A DNA stretch of 64,000 bases from Achatina immaculata. Lineage: Eukaryota; Mollusca; Gastropoda; Stylommatophora; Achatinidae. Below are positions 1 to 9,107 of the stretch, one piece after another. A program made the position numbers and the translations under genes. Below the pieces are notes generated by a model. It searched no databases. It was given only the letters and a program-made list of their open reading frames with translations, and was not told the origin of the DNA. Where the stretch lies: positions 47,684,751-47,748,750 of the forward strand of contig CM019693.1 of assembly GCA_009760885.1 (NCBI GenBank), in the 5' to 3' direction. Position 1 is the stretch's first letter. Each line of letters opens with the position of its first letter.

Positions 1-443
1 AAACATCTGAGAATACTAGAAGCAGCACAACATCATACTTGTCACTCTTTAAACGTCTGAGAATACTAGAACCTGCACAGCATCAGACTTGTCACTCTTT
101 AAACATTTGAGGATACTAGAAGCTGCACAATATCATACTTGTCACTCTTTAAACATCTGAGAATACTAGAAGCAGCACAGCATCAGACTTGTCACACTTT
201 AAACATCTGAGAACACTAGAACCAGCACAACATCAGACTTGTCACACTTTAAACATCTGAGAATACTAGAAGCTGCACAATATCATACTTGTCACTCTTT
301 AAACATCTGAGAATACTAGAACCTGCACAGCATCAGAGATGTCACACTTTAAACATCTGAGGATACTAGAACCAGCACAACATCAGACTTATCACACTTT
401 AAACATCTGAGAATACTAGAAGCAGCACAACATCACATGCTTG
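1..443. repeat. 50-bp minisatellite, about 9 copies
   Basis: Units begin every 50 bases at 1, 51, 101 ... 401 with the start aaacatctgagaatactaga. Copies differ by scattered substitutions (agcagc/acctgc/accagc). The array runs off the left edge, so its true length is unknown. Confidence 0.95.
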
Positions 444-856
444 TTTTTTTCTTTGTGGAAGGGGGGGGGGGCGGGGAATGGGCTGATATCTTATGTGTCA
501 AAAAGCCATTTATATTCCTTTGCTTTGTGACTGAAAATCTTGAAACAATTGTGTCAACAACTGACACATTCTATAAAGTCAACAATTGATAAGTCTTTGC
601 AGTCAGTAGCTGATACATTCTCCACAATCAGCAAATGTCACAGTTTCTATATTCAATATTCTACCATTGTCACATTCTGCCTTATGATCAACCACATATT
701 CTCATGATACTGAGGACAAATTAATATGTTTTTCATTCACATATAAATTGTTTCTTATTTCTTTTGTGTTTTTGTCTTTAATTGTCTCTATTTCTCTCTG
801 ACCTGCTGATGTAATCTTCTTTCATAAAAGTTACTGTATCTAAAGCCTCAGCCATC
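444..856. other. AT-rich single-copy stretch, no gene seen
   Basis: This stretch contains an 11-base G run at 461-471 followed by AT-rich sequence. Small internal similarities (tcaacaactgacacattct-like segments at 550-630) suggest a decayed short repeat. I see no open reading frame or RNA gene. Confidence 0.6.
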
Positions 857-1080
857 TCACTTAACTGCTGTACTTCCTTCTCAGTATTGCAACTTAATTG
901 CTGTACTTCCTTCTCAGTATTGCAACTTAATTGCTGTACTTCCTTCTCAGTATTGCAACTTAACTGCTGTACTTCCTTCTCAGTATTGCAACTTAATTGC
1001 TGTACTTCCTTCTCAGTATTGCAACTTAACTGCTATACTTCCTTCTCAGTATTGCAACTTAATTGCTGTACTTCCTTCTA
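857..1080. repeat. 33-bp minisatellite, about 7 copies
   Basis: The unit contains gcaacttaattgctgtactt and repeats exactly every 33 bases. Because 33 is divisible by 3, it stays open as an 11-residue repeat peptide; this is a by-product of the period, not evidence of a gene. Confidence 0.93.
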
Positions 1081-1089
1081 TGTATGCAT

Positions 1090-1508
1090 CATCGGACAGG
1101 GAATGCAGACAGCAAAACCCACTGGCTGTGGAGGCAGAGGTCCAGGCCGAGAACTCTCTTTGAAAGTGTGCGGTGCTCATCTGCACAGATGATGGGTCCG
1201 TTGTCAGACACAAAGAGCTTGGGCTTTTACGACGCAAGTGGGAGGGAGAATGGTGAAGACAGCGGTGCTTTTGCTTTGACTGTGAGTAGCCTGACTATGG
1301 AGGTCATGGCAGTAAGCGAGGCAGTGGGTGGAGACACAGACCTTCGCCCAGATACGTAATCTCAGAAACTTAATGAATATGCTCAGGAAGATTGAGTTGG
1401 GTTGTGCGTGAAAACACAGTCACTGAGAAGATCACAAAATTCTGTTCCATTTTTGTGCCATGTCATGCAGGGGTGAGAGGTAATGAATGAGTGGACAGAG
1501 TTTCTGAT
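1090..1508 (+). pseudogene. LINE polyprotein, RNase H domain (5' part)
   Basis: In one forward frame, residues read NGEDSGAF, then SSLTMEVMAVSEA, then after a stop and frame changes a leucine/lysine-rich MLRKIELG-like stretch and finally CHAGVRGNE. This matches the order in the RNase H domain of I-superfamily-like LINEs in molluscs as I remember them: the TMEV segment holds the catalytic Glu and the H-A-G-V-x-G-N-E segment lies near the domain end. Stops and frameshifts make it a pseudogene. The sequence continues directly into the 34-bp array, whose unit encodes the next residues of the same domain, and resumes at 2822. The upstream RT is absent; the left limit near 1090 is set by where similarity starts. 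Confidence 0.7.
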
Positions 1509-2822
1509 ATGGCTATAGTGGAAGGTGGACAGACTTGTTGGCATGGCTACATTGGAAGGTGGACAGACTTGCTGGCATGGCTATAGTGGAAGGTGGACAA
1601 ACTTGTTGGCATGGCTACATTGGAAGGTGGACAGACTTGCTGGCATGGCTATAGTGGAAGGTGGACAGACTTGCTGGCATGGCTATAGTGGAAGGTGGAC
1701 AGACTTGCTGGCATGGCTATAGTGGAAGGTGGACAGACTTGCTGGCATGGCTATAGTGGAATGTGGACAGACTTGCTGGCATGGCTACAGTGGAAGGTGG
1801 ACAGACTTGCTGGCATGGCTACAGTGGAAGGTGGACAGACTTGCTGGCATGGCTACAGTGGAAGGTGGACAGACTTGCTGGCATGGCTACAGTGGAAGGT
1901 GGATGGACTTGCTGGCATGGCTATAGTGGAAGGTGGACAGACTTGCTGGCATGGCTATAGTGGAAGGTGGACAGACATTCTGGCATGGCTATAGTGGAAG
2001 GTGGACAGACTTGCTGGCATGCTATAATGGAGGTTGGACAGACTTTCTGGCATGGCTATAGTGGAAGTTGGACAGACTTTCTAGCATGGCTATAATGGAT
2101 GGTGGACAGACTTTCTGGCATGGCTACAGTGGAAGTTGGACAGACTTTCTAGCATGGCTATAATGGATGGTGGACAGACTTTCTGGCATGGCTACAGTGG
2201 AAGGTGGACAGACTTTCTAGCATGGCTATAATGGAGGGTGGACAGACTTTCTAGCATGGCTATAATGGAGGGTGGATAGACTTTCTGGCATGCTATAATG
2301 GAGGTTGGACAGACTTTCTGGCATGGCTATAGTGGAAGTTGGACAGACTTTCTAGCATGGCTATAATGGATGGTGGACAGACTTTCTGGCATGGCTACAG
2401 TGGAAGTTGGACAGACTTTCTAGCATGGCTATAATGGATGGTGGACAGACTTTCTGGCATGGCTACAGTGGAAGGTGGACAGACTTTCTAGCATGGCTAT
2501 AATGGAGGGTGGACAGACTTTCTAGCATGGCTATAATGGAGGGTGGATAGACTTTCTGGCATGGCTATAATGGAGGTTGGACAGATTTTCTGGCATGGCT
2601 ATAGTGGAAGTTGGACAGACTTTCTGGCATGGCTATAATGGAGGATGGACAGACTTTCTGGCATTGCTACAGTGGAGGTTGGACAGACTTTCTGGCATGG
2701 CTACAGTGGAAAGTGAACAGACTTTGTGGCATGGCTACAGTGGAAGGTGAACAGACTTTATGGCATGGCTACAGTGGAGGGTGGACAGACTTTCTGGCAT
2801 GGCTATAATGGAGAGTGGACAG
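1492..2822 (+). repeat. 34-bp minisatellite grown from LINE RNase H codons
   Basis: About 39 units of 34 bp (core ggtggacagacttgctggca). In one frame a unit reads DRLAGMATVEGG, the expected continuation of the RNase H domain after GNE. There are two sub-blocks: a ttgctggc type to about 2019 and a tttctggc/tttctagc type after it. The second block has a higher-order repeat of eight units, 271 bp long because one unit lacks a base; copies start at 2020 and 2291 and share the same unit order. Confidence 0.93.
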
Positions 2823-3107
2823 GAAATGGACCAGGCTGATATCCTAAATGAACTCAGAAAAGCTGGTCAAAATGCCGGTTCAAGCAACAGTTCTGAATCT
2901 GCAACACTGAACAGATTGCTGGAACATAACGTCAGATGTGGAGTGGCCAGACAAGAGTGCTACAGCGGGAAGCAAAGAAGACTAGTTAATCATCACACAA
3001 CTGGTATCATCAGCCACCAAACACTGGTGGAAATATTGAAGATGGGATTAAAGCACTCATGGACTAATTGTCTGATGTGCAATGAGGATGATCCATTGAC
3101 CAACTAA
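2822..3107 (+). pseudogene. LINE polyprotein C-terminus after RNase H
   Basis: Reading on from the last minisatellite unit in the same frame gives MDQADILNELRKAG, then a Ser-rich segment with SSESATLNRLLE, then GVARQECYSGKQRRLVN and a stop at 3105-3107. In RNase H-type LINEs I know, the RNase H domain is followed by a tail of this composition (MDR..IL..LR, ...VARQ..Y.G.QR..VN). It therefore belongs with 1090-1508, and the array between them expanded inside the element. About 95 codons are open here. Confidence 0.65.
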
Positions 3108-3136
3108 CTAACTAACTAGTCATCTTACTTTCTTAA

Positions 3137-3513
3137 CTCAGTGACTCCACCAAAAGTCTCAGTAATTTCACGTTTTTCTTAACTCAGTGACTCCACCAAA
3201 AGTCTCAGTCATTTCACTGTTTTTCTTAACTCAGTGACTCCACCAAAAGTCTCAGTCATTTCACTGTTTTTCTTAACTCAGTGACTCCACCAAAAGTCTC
3301 AGTCATTTCACTGTTTTTCTTAACTCAGTGACTCCACCTAAAGTCTCAGTCATTTCACTGTTTTTCTTAACTCAGTGACTCCACCTAAAGTCTCAGTCAT
3401 TTCACTGTTTTTCTTAACTCAGTGACTCCACCTAAAGTCTCAGTCATTTCACTGTTTTTCTTAACTCAGTGACTCCACCTAAAGTCTCAGTCATTTCACT
3501 GTTTTTCTTAACT
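3137..3513. repeat. 47-bp minisatellite, 8 copies
   Basis: The phrase ctcagtgactccacc starts at 3137, 3183, 3230, 3277, 3324, 3371, 3418 and 3465 (period 47, first spacing 46). The first four copies read caaaag and the last four ctaaag, so the halves amplified separately. A short (ctaa)n run lies just upstream at 3104-3117. Confidence 0.95.
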
Positions 3514-3684
3514 GGGTGAAATTGAACTCAGTGAAACACAAAATAAATGTATGAAAATGAGTAAAAATATAGTTGGTTGGAGGGGACATAGTTTTTTTTT
3601 CACAAATTGTTCCTGTCCCCTAGATTTCAACGTACAAAAGTTTCATTGTTACCCAAAGTCACACGCAGCATTTCTAATAAACAG

Positions 3685-3824
3685 GAACTGGAGATGTTGC
3701 TGTAGACATGCAGAATCAGGTCAAGGCCAATTCTCTGAGAATCAGAATCCTGGATGAGCAGAATAAAACACTGTTACAGTCTATACAGAAACTTTCTGCA
3801 GCCAGGGTTGCCGCTGAGATCAGA
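3685..3824 (+). CDS. putative exon A, coiled-coil protein
   Basis: Inferred internal exon of an unrecognised gene. After an acceptor-like ctaataaacag the frame is open for 46 codons (two leading bases complete a codon) and ends at aga followed by gtaagt, a good donor, leaving phase 0. Residues from Met 3709 read MQNQVKANS, RIRILDEQNKTLLQSIQKL and AARVAAEIR, with leucine/isoleucine heptad spacing typical of a coiled coil. The next inferred exon (5153) opens in phase 0. No homologue is recognised. A chance open frame is possible, but four successive phase-compatible exons argue against it. Confidence 0.45.
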
Positions 3825-4765
3825 GTAAGTCATGTGACTGATAAAAGACCTGTTCATTCAGTCCTAAAATCTACTGATTGACATCATAGACACATGAAGA
3901 TTTGAAATCAAATAACATAGCCACCATGTTTAATGAGAAATAAAGTGACATTTGTTTTTAGCATTTATTTCCATTAAAAACATTTTGAATTTATATCTTT
4001 AGGAAAAAAATCATATAATTAAGTTATTTTATTTTTAATTATATAAAAACCAGTTATACTGGCTGTGATAAGTTAAGAACTAATAGACCATTAATGGACT
4101 TGTAGTCTTTCCTGTGAGGTACACAGCTTCACCTGAACTGAGAGTTGATGAATTCTAGTCTTTACTGTCAGGTACAAGAATGCAATAATAATTGCAGAAC
4201 AAGAAGATAAAAAAGTTTCCTGTTGTGATGAAAAATGGTTGTTCTAAAACAGATAAACTCTAAAGTGAACATTGTTAAGAGAAGCCAGTTTAGTGGGAAA
4301 ACATCCCTTGATGAAGTTGAAAGACTCTCCGAGAACAGGAAAACTTGGCAAACTATGTGAGCCCTATGTGACGTTTAACAGCACGGGAAGGATGTAAGAT
4401 GTAAGGTGTAAGATGTAAGGTGTCCTTGCCTTTTTTTAATACTGTTGTAACTGAGAGATTTTCTTCCTGTTATGTCTAAGTAGCTGTCTTCATCTTTGAG
4501 GGTCTTCTCTTTTGTTGTTTGTTCCTTCATTTGTTTGTTTGTTTGCTGTTTACGACTTAAAGAGAGAAAACAGGATATAGGAAATAATGCCATGTCTTGT
4601 TTTTCTTGTTTCTTTTCAAGTGTTCACAATTTATAATTTATCATGAGAAATCTTAGTTCCTGTAGTATGCTAGCTTTGCTTAGGTTAGTTTATGTTTTGT
4701 GCTGTCCAGAGTTTATAATTCATCATGAAAAATCTTAATGTTGCTGCAGTATGCTAGCTTTGCTA
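3825..4765. other. inferred intron, AT-rich, small duplications
   Basis: AT-rich sequence. A segment of about 84 bp containing agtatgctagctttgct occurs at about 4632 and again at about 4715 and leads into the next array. A short (atgtaag)-like repeat lies at 4392-4425. No separate gene is seen. Confidence 0.5.
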
Positions 4766-5060
4766 GGTTAGTTTGTGTTTTGTGCTGTTGAGTGCTGGAG
4801 AGAAGAAACCTCCTTTTAGTTTGTGTTTTGTGGTGTTGGGTGCTGGAGAGAATAAACCTCCTTTTAGTTTGTGTTTTGTGGTGTTGAGTGCTGGAGAGAA
4901 TAAACCTCCTTTTAGTTTGTGTTTTGTGGTGTTGGGTGCTGGAGAGAATAAACCTCCTTTTAGTTTGTGTTTTGTGGTGTTGGGTGCTGGAGAGAAGAAA
5001 CCTCCTTTTAGTTTGTGTTTTGTGGTGTTGGGTGCTGGAGAGAAGAAACTCTCCTCGTGT
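4766..5060. repeat. 48-bp minisatellite, about 6 copies
   Basis: The unit contains tgctggagagaataaacctc and repeats every 48 bases. A multiple of 3, it stays open on both strands as 16-residue repeats. It lies within the inferred intron between exons A and B. Confidence 0.94.
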
Positions 5061-5152
5061 CTCTTTCTAGTATAAACTTTCAAAGAATAGAAATTCATTG
5101 AACTTCAAATGAGGGACAGATCTGAAAGTTTTGTTTCAGTAGAAAATCTCAG

Positions 5153-5301
5153 TGCAGGAACTTTGATCTTTCTAAGGATCACTCTGACCACAACATGGTG
5201 AAGCTGCTGCCACTGTGGCAGAGAGATTCCAGTTTGATACAGAACCAAAAAAATAACTCAAATCTGGGGAACTGTGATGACTGGAAACTGCTCGAGTCAG
5301 A
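5153..5301 (+). CDS. putative exon B of the same gene
   Basis: Follows a ttttgtttcag...tctcag acceptor region; starting after tctcag the frame is open for 49 codons plus two bases and ends at tcaga before gtgagtac, a consensus donor. Entry is phase 0, matching exon A; exit is phase 2, matching exon C. The peptide is hydrophilic, with NFDLSKDHSDHNMVKLL, LWQRDSSLIQNQ and DDWKLLES. An alternative acceptor (ttctaag, 5176) would also keep phase 0. Function unknown. Confidence 0.45.
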
Positions 5302-5734
5302 GTGAGTACATTTTTGTTTGCCTTACAGCCAGCACACCGATCAATAATTTTTAGTTGTTATGTGATATTGTAAAATCAGAAGTCAAATGTTTGAAGATAT
5401 GGGATAGAGCACTGTATGTAGTTGTACATGCTGCTGCCATTGCTGAATGTGCCTTCTGTTCTAACTTCACTATCTCATAGAAATGATCAAAATGACAAGT
5501 AAACTGTTTCTAAGGAAAATGTTTTTATAGTAAATACATTGTATAATAGTGAGAAACATTTAATATGGTAAATATACCCTTAGAATGATATTTTATTGAA
5601 GAAGACAGATTGAATCTTAATTCTTGGTGTGTTTTACCAGCTATTTGTTTTGTCAAGTGAAGATATTCATTTTGTCAAGTGATGACATTCATTTTGTCAG
5701 GAGATGATTTGTTAAGAAGTTTGAAGCTGATTTT

Positions 5735-6062
5735 TGCCTTCTTCTTCTGTAGTTATTGCTTCTTTTTATCTTCTTCTGCAGTTATTGCTTATTTTTATCT
5801 TCTTCCGCAGTTACTGCATATCTTCTTCTGCAGTTATGCTGTTTTTATACTCTTTTGCAGTTATTGCTTATTTTTATCTTCTTCTGCAGTTATTGCTTCT
5901 TTCTGCAGTTATTGCTTCTTTTTATCTTCTTCTGCAGTTATTGCTTCTTTTTATCTTCTTCTGCAGTTATTGCTTCTTTTTATCTTCTTCTGCAGTTATT
6001 GGTTCTTTTTATCTTCTTCTGCAATTATTGCTTCTTTTTATCTTCTTCTGCTGTTACTATTG
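5735..6062 (+). repeat. 29-bp minisatellite of 3' splice-site-like units
   Basis: About 11 units of 29 bp, each ending in a pyrimidine run plus ag (ttatcttcttctgcag). I count 11 candidate acceptors from 5752 to about 6092, including one tag at the start, a variant with ctcttttgcag and a last one in flanking sequence; two units have lost the AG (gcaat, gctgt). The array sits in the inferred intron before exon C. A period of 29 opens all three forward frames, giving three overlapping spurious Phe/Leu/Ser-rich ORFs. Confidence 0.93.
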
Positions 6063-6276
6063 CTTTCTGTCTTCTTGTTGTTCTTCTCCTCAGTTATACA
6101 AACCTCTCCTTGTTAATATTTCTATGAATCATATTTTTATTTTTGTTCTCAGATTATTTATATTTTTATGACACCAGCAAATAATTATTTATCTGTTTAT
6201 GCCACCAGGTAATAATTATTTATCTGTTTATGCCACCAACAAATATGACATTTTACAAACTGAATCTATTTTCTAG

Positions 6277-6593
6277 CTCTGACAAAATTTCATCAGCTCA
6301 TCATCATCATCTTCTGGGACATGCAGATCACATGACTCCTAGAAAGCACAGACAGTATGCATGGACACACACAAAGAAGGAAGAGGACGGGCCATCTCAA
6401 GAATTTCTAATCAGCCGTGGGAACACACCCCAAAATCTTAAATTCACTGAAGAAAAATCTGTAAGGCAAGGGAGGCCATCCTCAGCTAAAATGGCATCAC
6501 TTATAGCCCCTGTGAATGCCACTCCAGTTGGTGCTTACATTCAGATGAAAAAAACCTTGGGAGCTTTATCTGTGAAAGATAATAACATGAAAG
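6277..6593 (+). CDS. putative exon C of the same gene
   Basis: The acceptor tctattttctag precedes 6277. The first base completes the codon left by exon B, 105 codons follow, and the exon ends at atgaaag before gtaaga, a strong donor (exit phase 1). Features include a four-His run (SSAHHHHLLGHADH), a Lys/Glu-rich stretch, RQGRPSSAKMASL and ATPVGAYIQMKKTLGAL. Mixed composition and an intact frame over 317 bases with fitting splice sites make it the best-supported exon of the set. No family recognised. Confidence 0.5.
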
Positions 6594-6600
6594 GTAAGAA

Positions 6601-6775
6601 GTAAGAGAGATGATGACTGGGCGTAAAACTGGTTCAGTAATAAAGGTAGACAGAGGTGTATGGTTTAGTAATAAAGGTAGACAGAGGTGTATGGTTTAGT
6701 AATAAAGGTAGACAGAAGTGTATGGTTTAGTAATAAAGGTAGACAGAAGTGTATGATTTAGTTTACCCCCCCCCC
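6601..6775 (-). mobile_element. PLE-A terminal fragment with 31-bp array
   Basis: The stretch gactgggcgtaaaactggtt ... ggtagacagaggtgtatgg is the reverse complement of the PLE-A 3' end seen at 8300-8360. The segment that is single in PLE-A (aataaaggtagacagaggtg) is repeated four times here with period 31 (starts 6639, 6670, 6701, 6732). Each unit contains AATAAA. A C7-9/A15 run follows at 6765-6793. Confidence 0.75.
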
Positions 6776-6879
6776 CAAAAAAAAAAAAAAAAGACAGAAT
6801 GAGAGAGGAAAACAGGCAGAAATGAGAGGATCATAAACCAGGATGAGCACATATAAATGAAGAACATAGAACAATCCAA

Positions 6880-7250
6880 TATTTTGACAAATGCCTTTTC
6901 AAGGACTGCATACAGAAACAAGGAAACTATATCACCACCTAGAGACTATGGAAATGTGGTTCCTTAGGAGAATGCAAGATACCACGGACAGTGAAGAGAT
7001 TGAACGAAGGGGTCCTGAAAGAGGCTAAAGAAGAGAGACAACCACCAACTAAATTCTGGAAGAGACAATCCAAATTCGTAGGACACATCATGAGAGCAGG
7101 TGGACTGGAATATTTGATAACAACGTGGATGATAGAGGGCAAAAGAGACTGAGGCAGACAGAGAGAAGATGATAGATGTCCATCTAAAAATAAAATGACA
7201 AGGAGAAAAAAGCAATAAAGAATTGTGGAAAAGCATGATGTTGGAATGGT
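6880..7250 (+). pseudogene. decayed LINE C-terminus (family 1)
   Basis: Residues MWFLRRMQDTTDSEE, FVGHIMRAGGLEYLITTW and GRQRE can be read across stops. They align in order with the intact family-1 C-terminus at 55350-58340 (EMWFIRRML..., FIGHAMRRGG...). No 3' tail or target duplication is evident. It is an old copy lying beside the PLE-A inverted arm. Confidence 0.7.
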
Positions 7251-7254
7251 ACTG

Positions 7255-7522
7255 GACAAAAGGTTGATAGAGGTGTATGGTGCAGTTTTACAAAGTGAGG
7301 GAGGAAGTGAGCAAGGTGAGAAAAAAACGAATATAAAGTATGAGAACATATAAATGAAAAGCATACAACATCTGATATTTCGGCGTGAGCCTTATTTGAG
7401 GATACATACACAACGAAATACAAACATATAGAACTTATCTGAAGTGTCTTGCTCCCAGTGAAGCAGAAATGTGTGTGGAAGAAGGAGGAGGAGGAAAAAA
7501 AACCACGCTGCCTACAGACAAA
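7255..7522 (-). mobile_element. PLE-A terminal arm, inverted copy
   Basis: This is the reverse complement of 8048-8330: it carries catctgatatttcggcgtga (near 7370), the cttatctgaag segment and the accacgctgcctacag segment in inverted order. With the forward copy that follows it forms a long inverted repeat of about 265 bp around a 525-bp centre. Inverted terminal copies are a recognised oddity of Penelope-like elements. Confidence 0.85.
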
Positions 7523-8365
7523 AGATTCCCGATAGATCCATCTCAATGATATTTCTAAGAGGGCCTGGACACCTGTGGCTAAACATTTTTGCCTTGGTAA
7601 CCACAGGGGCAAACAGGACATTTCGGTTAGTGCGATCCGCTCTTGTTCCGCAGATGTACGATCTCGGAGGGTCCTTGAACAGTGCCTTATTTTCCAGACT
7701 GGCTGTCTCCACCCAGCTGGAATTAGCAATGTCTTCAGCTTTCTGTAACTTCTTTATTTTTCCACTGGCCTTTTTTATACTCTGCTTTCTTTCTCTATGC
7801 TACCCCTCCCTACCACCATCCTATTTCCTTCTCTGCCAACATATTGGTCTTGTCCTATTCACCAGTTTCACATTTCCTCCCTGTAGGTGCTTAAGTTCTT
7901 CATTCATTATCTCTCCACATCCCCTTTTCCCTCCCCTCTCCCCTCCCCCCGACACCTCTAGCGGCTATCATGTTTCTATTGCCTTCCCCCAACCCCTTTC
8001 TCCCACTTGTTCTCCTCCTCTCTCTCCGCTTCTTCGTTATGATTGGCTCTATTGGGATTCTTTTGTCTGTAGGCAGCGTGGTTTTTTTTCCTCCTCCTTC
8101 TTCTTCCACACACATTTCTGCTTCACTGGGAGCGAGATACTTCAGATAAGTTCTATATGTTTGTATTTCGTTGTGTATGTATCCTCAAATAAGGCTCACG
8201 CCGAAATATCGGATGTTGTATGTTTTTCATTTATATGTTCTCATACTTTATATTCGTTTTTTTCTCACCTTGCTCACTTCCTCCCTCATTTTGTAAAACT
8301 GCGCCATACACCTCTATCTACCTTATTTATTTAAACCAGTTTTACTGCAGTCGCCATCCCTTTTA
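7523..8365 (+). mobile_element. PLE-A, 5'-truncated GIY-YIG end and 3' region
   Basis: The 5' part encodes the end of the PLE endonuclease: FLRGPGHLWLN is a shifted reading of the FKRAW...KHFCLGNHRGK segment, followed by SAIRSCSADVRSRR, LEQ, IFQTGC and HPAGI equivalents in alternate frames, ending near 7735. The nuclease GIY-YIG motif itself is missing. The pyrimidine-rich 3' region carries the conserved ggctcacgccgaaatatcgg block (8193-8212) and ends with a distal tail (cagttttactgcagtcgcca). It is about 5% diverged by eye from the copies at 55.5-58.2 kb. Confidence 0.85.
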
Positions 8366-8468
8366 CTGGACAAAAGCAACACAACAGATAAAAACACATC
8401 CAAAAAAAACTGATGAAAATGTAAACACTCATCTAAAGAGCTAAGTGTTTAACTCTTCACCTACTCAA

Positions 8469-8783
8469 CATGGAAGATATTACCACTTGTACATGGAAGA
8501 TATTACCACTTGTACATGGAAGATATTACTACTTGTACATGGAAGATATTACCACTTGTACATGAAAGATATTACCACTTGTACATGGAAGGTATTACCA
8601 CTTGTACATGAAAGATATTACCACTTGTACATGGAAGGTATTACCACTTATACATGGAAGATATTACCACTTGTAAGTGGAAGATATTACCACTTGTACA
8701 TGGAAGATATTACCACTTGTAAGTGGAAGATATTACCACTTGTAAGTGGAAGATATTACCACTTGTACATAGAAGGTATTTAA
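8469..8783. repeat. 23-bp minisatellite, about 14 copies
   Basis: The unit contains ggaagatattaccacttgta with period 23; variants alternate tacatgg/tacatga/taagtgg. It lies just upstream of the acceptor of inferred exon D. Confidence 0.95.
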
Positions 8784-8811
8784 TGAACCTACTTTCTCGT
8801 TTCTCCTCCAG

Positions 8812-8957
8812 TTTTTATAAATCTCAGTCTCAGAAAACATAGGATTCTCTTGAGCGCAGGCTGTTCTTGCGCTGTCTTCTTGAATCTTCTTACTACTTTT
8901 CTCGTGTTGTGGAATATTCTCAGAGAAGTACTTGCTAACCCTGACTACATTTCTTGA
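8812..8957 (+). CDS. putative terminal exon D, membrane tail
   Basis: A strong acceptor (actttctcgtttctcctccag) precedes 8812. Two bases complete the codon left by exon C; 47 codons follow and end at tga 8955-8957. The peptide has a basic stretch (LSLRKHR), then about 22 hydrophobic residues (LLSAGCSCAVFLNLL, TTFLVLW) and a short hydrophilic tail, as in a C-terminally anchored membrane protein. The phase agreement and stop position support it as the last exon. No AATAAA lies close downstream. Function unknown. Confidence 0.4.
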
Positions 8958-9107
8958 AGAATCTCACGAGAATTTTGCCTGACGTGCTAATCAAATATTT
9001 GGTCACATGCCCAGAGTGACATGGACTGTGACTTTCAAGGGGACTAACTAAGCCTAATCGTACTTTATTTTATTTGCTTAGTTCCCTTTGACTACAAAAT
9101 ACTACCA

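Noticed and set aside
1..443. Regularly spaced repeats as a possible CRISPR array
   Set aside because: No unique spacers; the units are head to tail, and the DNA is clearly eukaryotic.
5679..6171. Three overlapping Phe/Leu-rich frames of about 145 codons, resembling membrane proteins
   Set aside because: They arise because a 29-bp pyrimidine-rich unit is read in all three frames; the hydrophobicity comes from T-rich codons.
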